Of a DNA stretch of 64,000 nucleotides, positions 20,991-33,499 are shown one piece after another. Origin of the DNA: Tetracentron sinense (Eukaryota; Streptophyta; Magnoliopsida; Trochodendrales; Trochodendraceae); the NCBI GenBank assembly GCA_015143295.1, contig CM026571.1:6095501-6159500 (forward strand). Reading direction: 5' to 3'. A program made the translations under genes and the position numbers. The notes under the pieces were generated by a model. That model had not been told where the DNA came from and did not search any database. It worked only from the letters and a program-made list of their open reading frames with translations. The first letter of the stretch is position 1. The number at the start of each line of letters is the position of its first letter.

Positions 20991-23516
20991 TGTCAGCACC
21001 CCATTTTTACACCCCCTTAACCGTGGTTAATAATCTTAATCATGGTTTAGCTCAACCTAACCCTAAGACAAACCTAAGATCAAGCCTAAACCCAGCCTTA
21101 GGCCTAACCCTAGTTAAACTTAAGTTCAAACCCAAAGCCCATGGCCCTTTAGCCCAAGTCCATTTAATCCCTAAATAGCCAAAGCCTATTAAGCAAACCC
21201 AAGCCCAAGGTCCATGACCCATTAGACCCATGGTCTACACCCAAGGTCTACATCCACTTTCCTATTTCATGTTCACCCTATTTCATGTTCACCCGCAGGG
21301 GACTTTTAAGAGAATCAAAAAGCTTCTTGCACAATAAGGGAAAGGACGCAGCCTACCCTCCCTGCCTCTCTGCCTCTCTACCTTGCCCTTGCTGAGTTCA
21401 GGGTGGCCACCAATGGCTACCCTTCACTCCGCCCAACCAAGTTTTTGAATTTTGAAACCCTCCCCCTCTTTTTTTCTTTTAAATAGTGGCTTAGACTAGT
21501 TGAAAAAAAGACCCAGATTTTCTGTTCATACCCAAGCTCTATCTACCTTCGGCCTAGCCACTCCGACCTCATCTTAGTCCACCCCAACCCTCGCCTTGCA
21601 TCAAGGATAGCCATCACCACCTGTTACACAACCTCCATAGTAGCTTAGCCACCACCCCTGAACCCAGCTCGCCACCACTGTAGCAACTCCACAGAGGGTA
21701 TAACCCCCACTCCCTTACTTTTTTAAGTTGCTATTACTATTGCAAGGGACCCCTAGTCCCATTCCAGAGGTCCCATGTTATTATTTTTTCTTTACTGCTA
21801 CCACATTTTAGCCTAGGATAGGGACCTCATCCACCATCTTCATTGGTGTGGTAAGGACTCCCTTGAGGCATCACCATGCTTGGTATCCCCCCTGGACCCT
21901 CCCTGGTTTTAGCATCCAAACAAAAAAAAAAGTTTTCAAAAAAATTCTGCAAAACTTCAGTTCGGCCACCCTACCTGTAACCACGGTTTTAACCATGGTT
22001 AGACCAGGTATTGGTCGAAACCAGGGCTATGGTTAGATTTACCACACTTCGGGCTATCTCCTTGTGCAATTTCAGCCCCTAACTCCGCTTCTAACCATGG
22101 TTAAATTGACCCCAAAGTGGGGTCGACAGTGTTCGAAGACAGCCAAGCTAGGCCAATTTGGACCTTTGTGGGGCCCACACCCGACCTCCTCTTGGGCCCA
22201 ACAAATGCCCAAATTGTTCCCTGAAGATCAAGATTTGCAACGGTGGTCTCGGATCCCCCAAGGGTTAATCCAAACCACGGTTAAATCACTGCGAACCATG
22301 GTTAAAAATCTGTTTGGTTTTTCTTAAAAAATCGTCATTTTATGTGGTGTTCAACTAGGCTACTTTGGGCCTCTATGGGGCCCACACCCGACCTCCCCTT
22401 GGGCCCACCAAAGGCCCAAATTGTTCCTTGGACTTCAGGCTACCCCCCAGTGGTTTCGGTTTTCTGTGGTTCCCCCGTTAATCATGGTTAAACCCATGTT
22501 AACTAGTTAAAAGTGTGATAAAATTTTTGGGTTTTTCTAATTTCAGGCCTTTGTATAGGGCCCTGACTAGATGGGAGGCCAGTCTAGGCCCTGTCATGGT
22601 CCCTGGGCCCACTTTTGACCAAATCGGACCCTTAACCATGGTTAAGCAATCCATAATCCAAAACAAATTCTGGAAAATTGATCAAAAATCATAAATATTT
22701 CCTAGATTCCAGAATGGTCTTTTGTGATCAATTTAACAACGATTAGGACCCTTAACCATAGTCAACCCCACTTTGGACTCCTGATATGGAAAAATCTGAA
22801 AAAATGACTGAAAAATCAAAAATATTCTAAAAAGCCTAAAATGGCATTTTGTGGCCATTTTCACCCTATCTAGCCCCTTCAACTAGAGTTAACCCAACTT
22901 CGGTTAATGTTTAACCATGGTTAAGATGCTTAACCCTTTTTAAAAAATCCTAAAAAATCAGAAAAATGCAAAAGACCAAAAACATGCTTGTTAAGACTTC
23001 TTAACCTTGGTTAGCCTCTAACTACGATTAGACTTGACCTTGCACTTGACCAACACGGTCAACTAATAACCTCCGGGCTAGACCCTTGACCATCCTATGT
23101 ACACACACACACACACCCTTAGCCTTGGGACACACTCATGTGTCAGAATTACGTTCGGTCTTATCTCATCACAATGTGAGTACATAGGCAACCTAACCCG
23201 GGTTCGACCCTAGCCATCTAGCTTTCATTTTTTCTTGAATTAGCACTTGATTAAATAACTTAGGCATTTTAATAAAATTTTGAGATTAAAATTGGCTTAA
23301 ATTTAGGGAGTAGGTAACCATTGTAAAATAAGGGTCATGGGATGCCTAACACCTTTCCCGGGATTTAATCGAACCACTTACCCTAACTCTGATAGACCAT
23401 TTGCCTTATCCAAACAAATCCGGGACCTATCCCTTAGAATGAATAGGTAATGACTCTCAGTCAATCAAACAAATGTGAAAGGGGGTAGGAAAATCCCATG
23501 CTCACATAGACCTTTT
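20991..23516 (+). mobile_element. Large solo LTR, probably Gypsy superfamily
   Basis: A 2526-bp unit beginning TGTCAGCACCCC and ending CATGCTCACA, flanked by perfect 5-bp duplications TAGAC at 20986-20990 and 23517-23521. The interior repeats the palindromic TTAACCATGGTTAA motif many times and is rich in GGGCCCACA. The block GGGATGCCTAACACCTTTCC near 23340 resembles the downstream LTR part of large plant Gypsy elements. Small open frames inside are incidental. Strand is set from that block. Confidence 0.88.
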
Positions 23517-23637
23517 GAACACCTTCAGAAATTACCCTCCAAAAAAACACCTTCATAAGTAAAAGAGTTGGTACCATCAACCCTCCACCTTCCAGGTCCT
23601 CAATCTATGATGTCCTACCCTTCCAGAATACTTTTCT

Positions 23638-24130
23638 AGCTCCATGATACAAAAAATTTAGGCTTAGCAGACATTAATCCATATTTTTGCAAGTACAAAT
23701 TTTTAACCACCTCAGCCCATAAAGATTGGGATTAGTTGATTATCTTCCACCCCTGCTTAGCTATACTTTTTTTAGCTCCATGATACAAAAGATTTAGGCT
23801 TAGGAGACATTAATTCATCATTTTTTAAAGTAAAGATTTTTAACCACCTCAGCCCATAAAGATTGGGATTAGTTGATTATCCTCCACCCCTACTTAGCTA
23901 TACTTTTTAAGCTCCATGATACAAGAGATTTTGCAGTCCGAATGTTTTCATTTTTGGGTCTAAGTCTGTTGTCAGATAGCCTCATTAAGTTAGGTTGTTA
24001 CTAAAGCCTGTAATAAGTTTCTAAGAGATGCTCTCTAGACATTAATCATCATTTTTAGAAGTAGAGATTTTTATCTAACTCATCCCATAAAGATTGGGAC
24101 TAATTGATTATCCCCCACTCCTGCTTAGCT
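23638..24130. repeat. 136-bp tandem repeat, two full and two partial copies
   Basis: CTCCATGATACAA starts units at 23640, 23776 and 23912 (136-bp period). Each unit contains CCTCAGCCCATAAAGATTGG and GTTGATTATC..CCACCCC. A degenerate partial unit follows at about 24035-24130. Confidence 0.85.
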
Positions 24131-25375
24131 AGAATATCTAGATTCATCGACAAATCTCTGAAACCAGGCTCTCCTTGAGATTTATCCTTCTGCATATCCT
24201 AGGCTGCGCTTGTTTGCAAGGAAAATTTGACAAAAAAAAAACTTTTCTAACAGAGTTATTTTATAGAAAAAGCTTTCGTAGTCTTCTATTTTGTTCTGTT
24301 TGGTTAGAAAGGAAACAATCACATTAAAAATATTATTTTATATCGGGATACATGTAGTTCTCAAAATAAAATGCATATTGTCCAATAACAAAACTTGCAA
24401 AGTGCTGGACTTTCTTCGTAAAAGAACGGACCCTTACCCTATGTTGGGTTGCCAAGAAAATAAGTAAAAACATGGAAAATAAAATAAAATAGGACAAAAC
24501 ACAAGTAAAAATTGCATTAGAAATCCAAAATTTTCTTTTCTTTTCCATGATTTCACCTATTTTCTCGACAACCAAACATAGCATTAAGGAACTTGCTTAT
24601 GCATAATGGAAAACATTTACCTGAAAGGAAAAAAAATTAGAAAAAAATATTTTCCTAGACACCACACAAGATAAAATATTCTTTTCCTTTAGAAACAATT
24701 TTCTTAATCTATTATCCTTACAAACAAACAAAGCCTTACTATAACCCCACCATAAGGCATTTTCCTTATGTGGATGATAAAACTCAAATTTAATGGATTT
24801 CGAATTCAGCAGATGTTACAGCCATTGAATTAAAAACCAGAAGATGAGGAGCTTGAGAACAAGACATTGTCGAGTCTCTCTTAAGGTCTTACAATCTACC
24901 CTCAATCTTCCCTAAAAGTACAAATTTTCCTAGGCCTTGTTCTTTTTGTGGGAATTGAAGAATTTGTAATTCCTAGGAATTGTCAATTTTTATGTTGTTT
25001 TACTTTTTATTTAGCAGGATTTAAATTGTCATGAGACTTCAAAAGCCGCAAAATAAGGAATTTCAAGTCTCCCCAAAAATGTTGGGACTTAAAATATCAC
25101 GAGAGCAGGAATTTAAATTCCAGCAAATTCACTTATGATTTTCTAGGTTCAAAAGAACATAAATATTGCCAAATGAGGAGACCTACATAGCCCGACATTT
25201 AAAGTCTTGAAACTTGCAAAGTGCCAAATTTTGTAAGTCTTCAACAAAAGCATGGACCCTAAGTGACTTTTAATAATGTGCATTTATGAATAAGTTCTTT
25301 CAAATATTTACCTGCCACATCAATTGCCTTATATTTTGACTGATCATTAGGACTCAATTGGTTGAATGCAATATT
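24131..25375. other. Intergenic with MITE family B-prime remnants
   Basis: Bases 24330-24433 and 24938-25260 end in AAAAGAACGGACCCT or CAAAAGCATGGACCCT and carry CAAAACTTGCAAAGTGC, matching family B-prime. No gene. Confidence 0.5.
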
Positions 25376-25602
25376 AGGTGGTGCTTGGTAACACTAATCT
25401 AAAATGTAGAGTTTATTTGAAAATTATGCTTGGTTGGAATTTAGATTGTTATGTTGAAGGTTAATTGTAATGATTTTACAGGTAAAAACCTCTACTTTAA
25501 AAAAGTTGGAATTAACCTTCAACTTAACAATCTAAAGTCCAACGAAGCATAATTTTCAAATAAGCTAATACTTTTTAGATTAGTGTTACCAAACACCACC
25601 TT
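25376..25602. repeat. Foldback MITE, GGTGGTG(C/T)TTGGTAACAC ends
   Basis: The left half AGGTGGTGCTTGGTAACACT through GAAAATTATGCTT is the inverse of the right half, and the inner AAGGTTAATT blocks also pair, so almost the whole 227-bp element folds back. The target duplication is unclear. Confidence 0.8.
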
Positions 25603-25802
25603 AGATTAGTGCAAAAATGATATATGCCCAACAGCAGTACTAAAACAACAAAATCACCTTTCTTGCAAAGTTAGCATCAACACCTTTTGAGTGGCAATTC
25701 AAATTACAAAGCACAAACATTTCGCGGTACATCTAAACTAGCATTGTGATTCTTAGGTAATTGACGATTCAAGAGGTGACCCACCATTATAAGGTTCAGA
25801 TG

Positions 25803-26254
25803 ATGTTCAATATGTCGCATCATCATCATCAAGGATGCTCCCCTGGGAACATCAAGAATTTTGTTGAACTATAGCATAATTTAGAATTTAGAAGAATTCA
25901 TATTAATGTTCAATATGTCGCCCCCGGGAACATCAAGAATTTTGTTGAACTATGGCATAATTTAGAAGAATTCAGATCGATGTTCAATACGTCGCATCAT
26001 CATCATCAAGGATGCTCCCCCTGGGAACATCATGAATTTTGTTGAACTATAGCATAATTTAGAATTTAAAAGAATTCAGATCAATGTTCAATACGTCGCC
26101 CCCTTGGGAACATCAAGAATTTTGTTGAACTATAGCATAATTTAGAAGAATTCAGGTCGATGTTCAATACGTCGCATCATCATCATCAAGGATGCTTCCC
26201 CTGGGAACATCATGAATTTTGTTGAACTATAGCATAATTTAGAATTTAGAAGAA
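25803..26254. repeat. Alternating long/short tandem repeat, about 178-bp super-period
   Basis: Five units in the pattern long-short-long-short-long. All share ATGTTCAATA(T/C)GTCGC and GGGAACATCA(A/T)GAATTTTG. Long units add (ATC)n and AAGGATGCTCC; short units lack that insert. Long units start at 25803, 25980 and 26160. Confidence 0.88.
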
Positions 26255-27381
26255 TTAGATGCATTTAATATACCCTTCTTTTGTAATTTCCTTCCTCTAT
26301 TTTTCTTGTTTTTGACCAAAAGGCATGAAATTCATTTGGGATACCCACTCAATGCGAGTGCTTCCTGTGGCCAAATTTGTTTTTTCTTTGGCTTCTCAAA
26401 TTGTGCAATGCACATGCATCCTGCTTGTCATTGGAAAATGATTAATTATTTATCCCAATATCTAATGGTAAGGATTATCCGATTGATTACAGGTAATGTA
26501 TGGAGGATAAAATCTTTACCCCTTTTATAAATAGCTAAAGTATTGATAAAGTCTTACCCAATTACCCGATAGTTATTTGACAATTTTACATATATTTCGA
26601 AAACCTAATTCTGCAATACTCTTACGGGTTAGACTGGATGGACAACAAAATAAGTTAAGTTTTATGAGATTCTATCATTGTTTGATATTTTAATTTTTTT
26701 CATTCTCTAGTATGATAGTTTGTTGTTGTATATGAATAAGAATGGGTTGTGGAATGAAATATTTAATTTATTTGATTTGACATAAATATATTAGGTTTTA
26801 TCTGACTACTCACTATTTATCAAATTATGATATTTTTTAAAACTGGTAAAAATTATGATTACTCAATATATAGATAAACGAAAATCTTTACAATATAAAT
26901 AAAAGAAAATTTTACCTTGCCCTATAGCTGAGGGTGGAGCCACATGGGCCCTTGAAATTTTGAAAAAAAAATCGCATAATATTTAATAGGGGCGTAGCTT
27001 GGGAGAGGGACAGAACGGGGGGACAGGGGCTCTAATTCCCTAAACGTCTGGGTAAAAATATATTCTTTACATACGGAGACGAACATACACGATGGCCATT
27101 AGAGAATCCGGGCTCCACCCCTACCTACCTATAGCTAAGGGTAAAGCAGGTAAGGAATCTTCAAATGAGGAGAGTTAACCCTACTCTCAAACCTTTTTTA
27201 CTTTATGAGTCTCAACCAACCGTTGTCCCTTTAAAAAATAAGGGATGGTTAAAGCAACACTCTCTCACTAAAAAAACAGACTGGTGAGTGCGAAGACGGA
27301 GAGTAGGAATGGCCCGAGAGTAGGGCTATTATTCCTAAACTTCAAATAGCAAAGGAAAGGTCTTACCCTCACCCTCGCAGC
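26255..27381. other. Intergenic; small repeat remnant at about 26989-27121
   Basis: GGGGCGTAGCTTGGGAG at 26992 and CCGGGCTCCACCCCTAC near 27107 are imperfect inverses and may bound a decayed small element. No gene. Confidence 0.4.
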
Positions 27382-27961
27382 CAGGGGCGGAGTCAGGAAT
27401 TTTTCATTGGGGGGGCCAAAATGCATGTATACAAAAAAAAATTTGGTTTGAGGGTATGGGATTTGGGGGTTCCGGGGCGTAGCCCCCGAGAAAATTTTTT
27501 TTGGGATAGTTTTTTTATTTGGAAATCTTTTTTTCTCGGTAATACCTTTGAGGTTACCACGTGTCCTATTAATACACCTTCATTGTGGTTAAGATTCACC
27601 CACCTATCCTTGGTTTAAAAAAAATATATCAAATTTCTTTTTGAAACCTTGTTAAAAATTCACTAACTCCTTAAGATTAAAATTATTTAAATATTTTTTT
27701 CTAAAATCAAGGATAAGTAGGTGAACCATGAGATTGGGTGAATTTTAACCATAGTTAAGGGGTGTCAATAGAGACATGAGCATTAGGGGACTCCATTGGG
27801 GGGCCACTATATATGTGACAAAAAAATTTGGGGGGGCCACTACATCATATAGGACAAAAAAATTGGGGGGGCCAAGTATACTAAAAATATATTTTTTTAA
27901 TTGAGGGACCCACTAGTCATACTAGTACAGTAGGGATTTACAAAAAATTTGGGGGGGGGGG
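27382..27961. mobile_element. CAGGGGCGGAGTCAGG-ended element interrupted by a MITE
   Basis: Starts CAGGGGCGGAGTCAGGAATT, followed by CATTGGGGGGGCCAAAATGC. The same start occurs at 35104. The body is interrupted by a family A MITE at 27540-27785 and resumes with repeats of TTGGGGGGGCCACTA. The right end was not identified. Confidence 0.5.
27540..27785. repeat. MITE family A, full-length copy
   Basis: Both arms are clear: CCACGTGTCC, TTGTGGTTAAGATTCACC and CTATCCTTGG on the left; CAAGGATAAG, GAATTTTAACCATAGTTAAG and GACATGAG on the right. Confidence 0.85.
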
Positions 27962-27962
27962 G

Positions 27963-28291
27963 CAGCCAATCGTGATTGAACTCAAAGGGAGTTCAATCAA
28001 ACCACAGGCAACATGTGTCCCTACTAATCCTGATTAATTGTGGTTAAGATTCACTAACTCTTAAGTTTCAACGATCTAACCTTAATACTTAGAAAAAAAT
28101 ATTAACTTTAAGGTTTAAAATTTCTTAACTAGAGTTAAAAGTTTTGAATATTTTTTCTAAAAACAAAGATTATATTATTGAACCCTAATAAGGGTTAGTG
28201 AATCTTAACCACAGTTAATCAAGGATAGCAGGGACACGTGTTGACATGTAAGTGTGATTGAATTCTCTCTCAGTTCAATCGCGATTGGCTG
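27963..28291. repeat. MITE family A, full-length copy in the CCT-gene promoter
   Basis: The outer ends CAGCCAATCGTGATTGAAC and the inverse of CAATCGCGATTGGCTG match with one difference in 19. The inner arms (ACATGTGTCC, AATTGTGGTTAAGATTCAC; GAATCTTAACCACAGTTAA, ACACGTG) are typical of the family. Its right edge is only about 43 bp from the CTATATAAGG TATA box of the CCT gene. Confidence 0.88.
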
Positions 28292-28333
28292 TGATTCGAT
28301 CTCCCCACTCTCATACCCTAGCCGTTGACAGCC

Positions 28334-28343
28334 CTATATAAGG
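28334..28343 (+). promoter_or_regulatory. TATA box of the CCT-domain gene
   Basis: CTATATAAGG in GC-richer surroundings, followed by a roughly 250-bp CTT-rich region that fits a plant 5' leader before the ATG at 28625. Confidence 0.7.
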
Positions 28344-28624
28344 AGGAGTGGAGTCGTCGTGTTCTTGAAAAGCCGATTTAGATTCTTCTCCTGTATGAAA
28401 ACGAGAGGGAGGCAGCTGAGAAATCGCTTTTGTTCTTCTTCTTCTTCCTACCTCCATTTTTTGTCTGCTTGAATAATTAAATCAGACCGAAAGGGACCTC
28501 TGTCGTCTCTCTTTCAAAATCAAATACAGAGATAGAAGATAGAGAATCAAAATCTAACTTCTCCATTTCAAACAGCTCTCTGTTTTTTCTCTCCAGTTTT
28601 CAATTCAATCATTTCGTGGTTTCA

Positions 28625-29915
28625 ATGTCCTCTGATCTCCTTCTCTTAGATGGCTACATCTTTTCCTCTGATGTTGACCTCCAGTTTCTCTCCGATCCCT
28701 TCGTCCCTTTCCCTGAACCACCCATTGATATCATCCAATCCATCTCCAACGACTCAAACCTGCAATTTTCAATCGATCAATCTCCCTTCGGCGACCAAAC
28801 TGTGCTTAACCCTCTTTCTTCTTCTCCTCCGAGCAAACAAATGAACAATTTGTCCATTTGCCCCACCACCCTTTTGCAGTCTCTACCCATTTCTGCGAAT
28901 TCGGCAGGAGGGATTACAGATTCCTCTGTTTTGGATACTTTCGGGGTGAAATCAGAGGATTGTTACGTGGGTTTTGATTTTTCTAACGGCCCTTCTTTTC
29001 TTACTAATAATAATAATAGCTGCGGTACTGAGAAGGCAATAGGGATGATGCAGAGGAGCTTCAGCAGCCACTCTCTCGATCGAAAACAGAGTTGTTTATT
29101 CCAACATCGCTTCAATTCTCTCATGGAATCACCGAATTTCGAAACCCAATTCACGGGTTCGTCCGAAAACAGTAAATTCACTGGAAACATGAGAAGAGCT
29201 TGCAGCACAGGCGATTTACAAGTTAGAACACTATTCATTTTAGATTCCTTCCTCTGTTTTCTTCAAGTTTTTTATTTAAACAATCTAATCAAGTTTGTTT
29301 TAATTTTTCTTCAGCGAATGAAAAGAACACAGTCTAGTCACGGATTATTCTCAAGCCCATTAGTTACAGAGAGCTCACTCATTGAGGAATCAAGCTTGAA
29401 AGTGGGGCGTTACAGTGCAGAAGAAAGGAAAGAGAGGATTAAAAGGTACAGAAGCAAGCGAAACCAGAGAAACTTCAAAAAAACAATAAAGGTAAAATAA
29501 TCACAAAACCCCATCTCTTGATTTAATCGAAATCAATAAACTAATCAAGAAAAGAACTTGGTTGGTGAGATTAATCTGAATAAAGACGGGTTTCTGTTCT
29601 GTTCTGAGCAGTATGCATGCCGCAAAACACTAGCCGACAGTAGACCTCGAGTACGTGGAAGATTCGCCCGAAACGACGAAACTGGAGAGATTCCCAAAGT
29701 TACAGGTTTTAATCGAAATGAAGAAGACGAAGATGAGCTTTGGGTAATTTCTCTTACAGTCTTACTGAATTGAGAAAGAAGACAAAAAAGGGTTAATTTT
29801 TTTAAATTAATTATTTCTGTCTTTGTTCCAGGATGAGGAAAGCAAACAGATCATGATGAGAGGAGGACCGTTCTGTAATTACAGTCCTACTCAGTTCCAG
29901 TACTACGGATTCTGA
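28625..29915 (+). CDS. CCT-motif family transcriptional regulator, four exons
   Basis: Exons 28625-29221, 29315-29491, 29612-29743 and 29832-29915, all GT-AG and in phase 0, giving 329 residues. The N-terminal 200 residues are acidic, Ser/Asn/Pro-rich and low complexity, as in activation regions. The CCT motif spans about 231-275 across the exon 2/3 junction: RYSAEERKERIKRYRSKRNQ, then RNFKKTIK, YACRKTLADSRPRVRGRFAR. CCT motifs act in the nucleus in DNA and NF-Y-type interactions. With no B-box or response-regulator domain, this is a CMF-type protein (the group including ASML2 and FITNESS) rather than CONSTANS or a PRR. An acidic EEDEDEL stretch follows the CCT, and the last exon ends QFQYYGF. 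The start is the first ATG in the frame after the TATA box. Confidence 0.92.
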
Positions 29916-31780
29916 AGCTTGCAGCTTTTCTTCGAGAGTTTGTATCGTTAGCAAAGTCCGTACGAGAAGTCTGTTGTTTAAAGTCTTTCGAGCTAATTCG
30001 CGTAGGTTTTGGTTCTATGGAGGGTTAACATGCGCCGTGGGTACCACTCTAGCAGCAGTTGTTTATAAATTTTACCGCCAATAATTATGATTCGCCAACT
30101 GAATTTTCATTTTTCACCCTGTAATTACAAATATGGTAATTCATTAATGATTTAGTCCATTGTAAACAACAATTTTCTACTCCTCAGAGGCTGTTTGGTT
30201 ACACCATTAACTTTACGCCGCAATTGTGTATCAAAATCTTAACGGTTGCCTTAGGTGTGATTGCGCATATTGTATCTTACCAAAAAAAACAAAAAAAAAG
30301 GGCAGAATCCAACACATCTCACCACGGGAGTCTACATCACTAAGCGATGTGAGAATAAGATATTTTGTGGAGTTTTCTGTACATGTGTATGGATTTTGCT
30401 AGCCTCATTACTACACTCCAAATGAATTTTACCTCTTTTTCAGGTAATAAGACAAACAAATACAAATACATATGTTTTTCTTACTACCACAAAAATTGGG
30501 AGTGAATGGAGGGAGAGTGGGACTAACACTCCCCATACTTGTATCCCTGAAAGCTGAAGGTTATGAAGCCACCTCCATTAGAGTCAAAATTAAGTGGGAA
30601 TGATGGTTCTAAGAAAAAGTCAATTAAATCTATGATTAGGATGATCTGATCAGATTGTTAGGGATTGTGCTTGGTGGACATTCTTGTTGAGACCCATCAA
30701 CCGCCTAGTCCCCACTCCCCACTGTCTGTGCGCATGAAAAGTGCAAGAAAGTGCGTATAAAGTGAGTAGTTTATCCATTTTCTCTTTAATGATTGGTGTC
30801 CTTTGGCTGATTCTTCAGCCCTTTTGGATTGAAAATATAAAGGAAGAAGAAGAGCTTTTCGTATGATGTGGTGGAAAGATGCAGCCTGTTTGGAAATGAG
30901 AAATGCTAGCCCAAACGCAGATTGTCAGTGCATTGCAACACTAATTATCCTTGAACAACTTAACAAGAAAAAGATAATAATAAGAGCATCTCTAATGCAC
31001 TCTCTATTCTTGCTCCCTTCGCCGGAATAGGGAGCTAAAGTACTTTTTGATACTCCAACGGACTCGTCAGCTGACCTCGCTACTTAGACTAACACGATTC
31101 TGCTCGTCAACTCAAGCGAGCGGAATCAACTCGCTATACTCATTTTTCAAAAAAAAAAAAAAGACAGTTGGAAAAGCAGATTAAGGAACTTGGGAAGAAA
31201 TAAGGAAGAACTAGAGTTCAACCTCAAATTCTAACTCCCTATATGTCAGGGCATCTCCATTCAAACATAATAATGGGAAAGAAATAGCTTCTGCCATAGT
31301 GATGCTCTAAGATGAGAAAATTATGGTTTTAACCTATTCTGAATTTAACAATGAAAAAGTAGGGACACGTGTTGCACCTACAATGAGAATTTAGAAATCG
31401 CACTCGTGCAGAAATAGACCCAGTTGGAGTGTTATTGAATTTTGGTATAGGCCAATTCCTCCAACAAATTGGTCACCCCAATTGCCTCCATACACACATT
31501 ATCTGATGTTCTAGTCATTTATAATTAGTCTTGCATGATTAAGAAAATCTCACGTGATACTATTATGTGATCAATCAAAAATCCAATCTGGCTAAGCCGA
31601 GTGTCCATTTGTGCGGATGTGACTGAACGTTTGGCTCAGCCATCTTAAAGCTGACTAATATTAAGGACAATGAAATTAGGTGACTGATTTTGTGGGTTAG
31701 GATAATCTAATATTCTAATCAATATGCCTAATTAGATCGTCTTACATAGTACATATGTTTGCGTGGATTAAATTTTTTTT
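29916..31780. other. 3' region of the CCT gene and intergenic DNA
   Basis: A 3' untranslated region probably extends to around 30150 (AATAATTATG, TTCATTAATG). Beyond it are AT-rich sequences with no supported gene. Confidence 0.45.
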
Positions 31781-32584
31781 TTTTTTTTAAACATGCGTGT
31801 TATGTGTTGAAACATGTGAACACGGGTTCAGACACATGGATTCAGACACACTTACCGTAATAACTTATATCAATAAGAATTTATGTATTTTGGACACGTG
31901 GCAGACATGTCAGATATTCATGAACTCTTATAATTTATTACACATTAAAAGATATGCAATTACAAATAATTGGCATAAATTTCAGCATATTATTTTCAAC
32001 TCGCATCATTATAAAAGATATATTTGAAAGAGGAGAGAAGTTAACAATCATTATGACAATGACAAAAAAGTTGGTGACAGCAAGCGAGAGAGACGGGAAT
32101 ATGGGTGCCAACATGCTGAATCTGGGTCACAAAAACTTCTTATAAATAGGTTGAGCTTGACTCGGGTATATTCAAAATTCATAAAAATGCAGGCAAAAGT
32201 TCATTCCATTTACACTCTTAGAATTAATATAGGTTGATTAATTTATTTGCTTTAAGTCATGCTTATTTATATTCTTCAATGAACTACGATATGTAATATA
32301 CTATTTAGTATTGTTTGCAATGATCTTTAGTTTCATACTTATAAATTAATAGAATATATAGTATTTATATAACATTTAAAATATAATAATTTAAAAATAA
32401 AAATACCATCTAAATCTTATCTTTGAGGTTCATTTTTTTCGACACTCAGGGCGGAGCCAGCAGGGGCGGCAAGTGGCCATGGCTCCCCCCAAAAAAATTG
32501 TAAACTTTTTGTAGGAAGTTCGCCCCTTCAAAATTTTGTAGCTTTCTTTTAACAGTGATGACCCTGCATTCGGTTACCCAGTCC
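31781..32584. other. Intergenic, poly-T tract at 31772-31787
   Basis: The short frame at 31797-32027 is not recognised and is likely chance. A GGGCGGAGCCAGCAGGGGCGG patch at 32450 resembles the end of the 27382-type elements. Confidence 0.4.
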
Positions 32585-32693
32585 AATGCCTTCTCATTTT
32601 CTCCCCCTTTAATTGTGGTTTAGCTTAACCAAGCTAAGGTTAATAATTTTTTCTAAACACAAAGGTTAAAAGGAATATGAACCCTAAACCACT
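32585..32693. repeat. Partial MITE family A copy
   Basis: CCCTTTAATTGTGGTTTAGC and TTTTCTAAACACAAAGGTTA followed by ACCCTAAACCACTAAGAG: fragments of the two arms with much of the element lost. Confidence 0.5.
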
Positions 32694-32760
32694 AAGAGCA
32701 TGCCAAGTACTTCGAATTTGCATTCAGGCCATGCGAAATCAAACTACTTGGCACGCTCTT
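32694..32760. other. Short foldback hairpin, 30-bp arms and 7-base loop
   Basis: Arms 32694-32723 and 32731-32760 are inverses with 25 of 30 positions paired plus one G-U, four scattered mismatches and a 7-base loop. This size and mismatch pattern resembles a small plant miRNA precursor or the tip of a foldback MITE. I do not recognise a known mature miRNA. Confidence 0.6.
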
Positions 32761-33499
32761 CATGCCATCATGCCGCGACCATTGGTCAGAGGGTATGTTT
32801 GGGAGCGGGAATTGTTTATCCTTGTGCAAGATAAGAATTTATCCGAACTGTTTTCTCTCGCAATGAACCTACTTACAAAAGTGTTTTTGACTCCCAACAC
32901 ATGGGAAGTCACACTTGTCCTCTTACAGTCATTGCCCAACCAACTTAGAGAAAAGGAAGACAAAAGGCGACATGTGGCGGCCTAATGCACATTGACAATG
33001 TGAACACATCTTATGCTGGACTAGTGGAAATGGATAGAGGGACCCTTTAGTTGCGTTATGTTTATGTATGGTTTGAAAATTAGCAAAGCCATGTCTGGTT
33101 TCTTGAATTTGAATTATTTATGCACTCTATAATCCATTGATATATAGTTCAAAGTTCAAAACCCCAAGCTAAAGGAAGTGCTTGTGTTAAAAAGTGAGAG
33201 AGAAGGTGAGGTGGAAATTCCACTTTCAAAACAATGATCAATCATGGAACCTCCAAGAGGCTAGAGATAGTTTATATATTAATCTGTGATTGGAGTAGGA
33301 GAAGAACCCTAAGGGAAATAGCCAAAAGAGCACTGAAACAAAGATACCCAGGGATTGACTTTTTGTTTTGACTGAACGTGATATGCTCATGTATTATTTT
33401 TAGCAATTATGCTTAATGTGTGTGTGAGATAAAGAGATGCTTTGTTATAAAGCTCACAAGCATTTCAGCACCCTAATTAGGCCTAGCATAATCACTAAA
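32761..33499. other. Intergenic, nothing supported
   Basis: The open frame 32677-32985 spans the hairpin and is not recognised as protein. Confidence 0.4.

Noticed and set aside
32677..32985. 102-codon plus-strand frame
   Set aside because: It runs through a foldback hairpin and unrecognised sequence; no homologous family and no gene signals.
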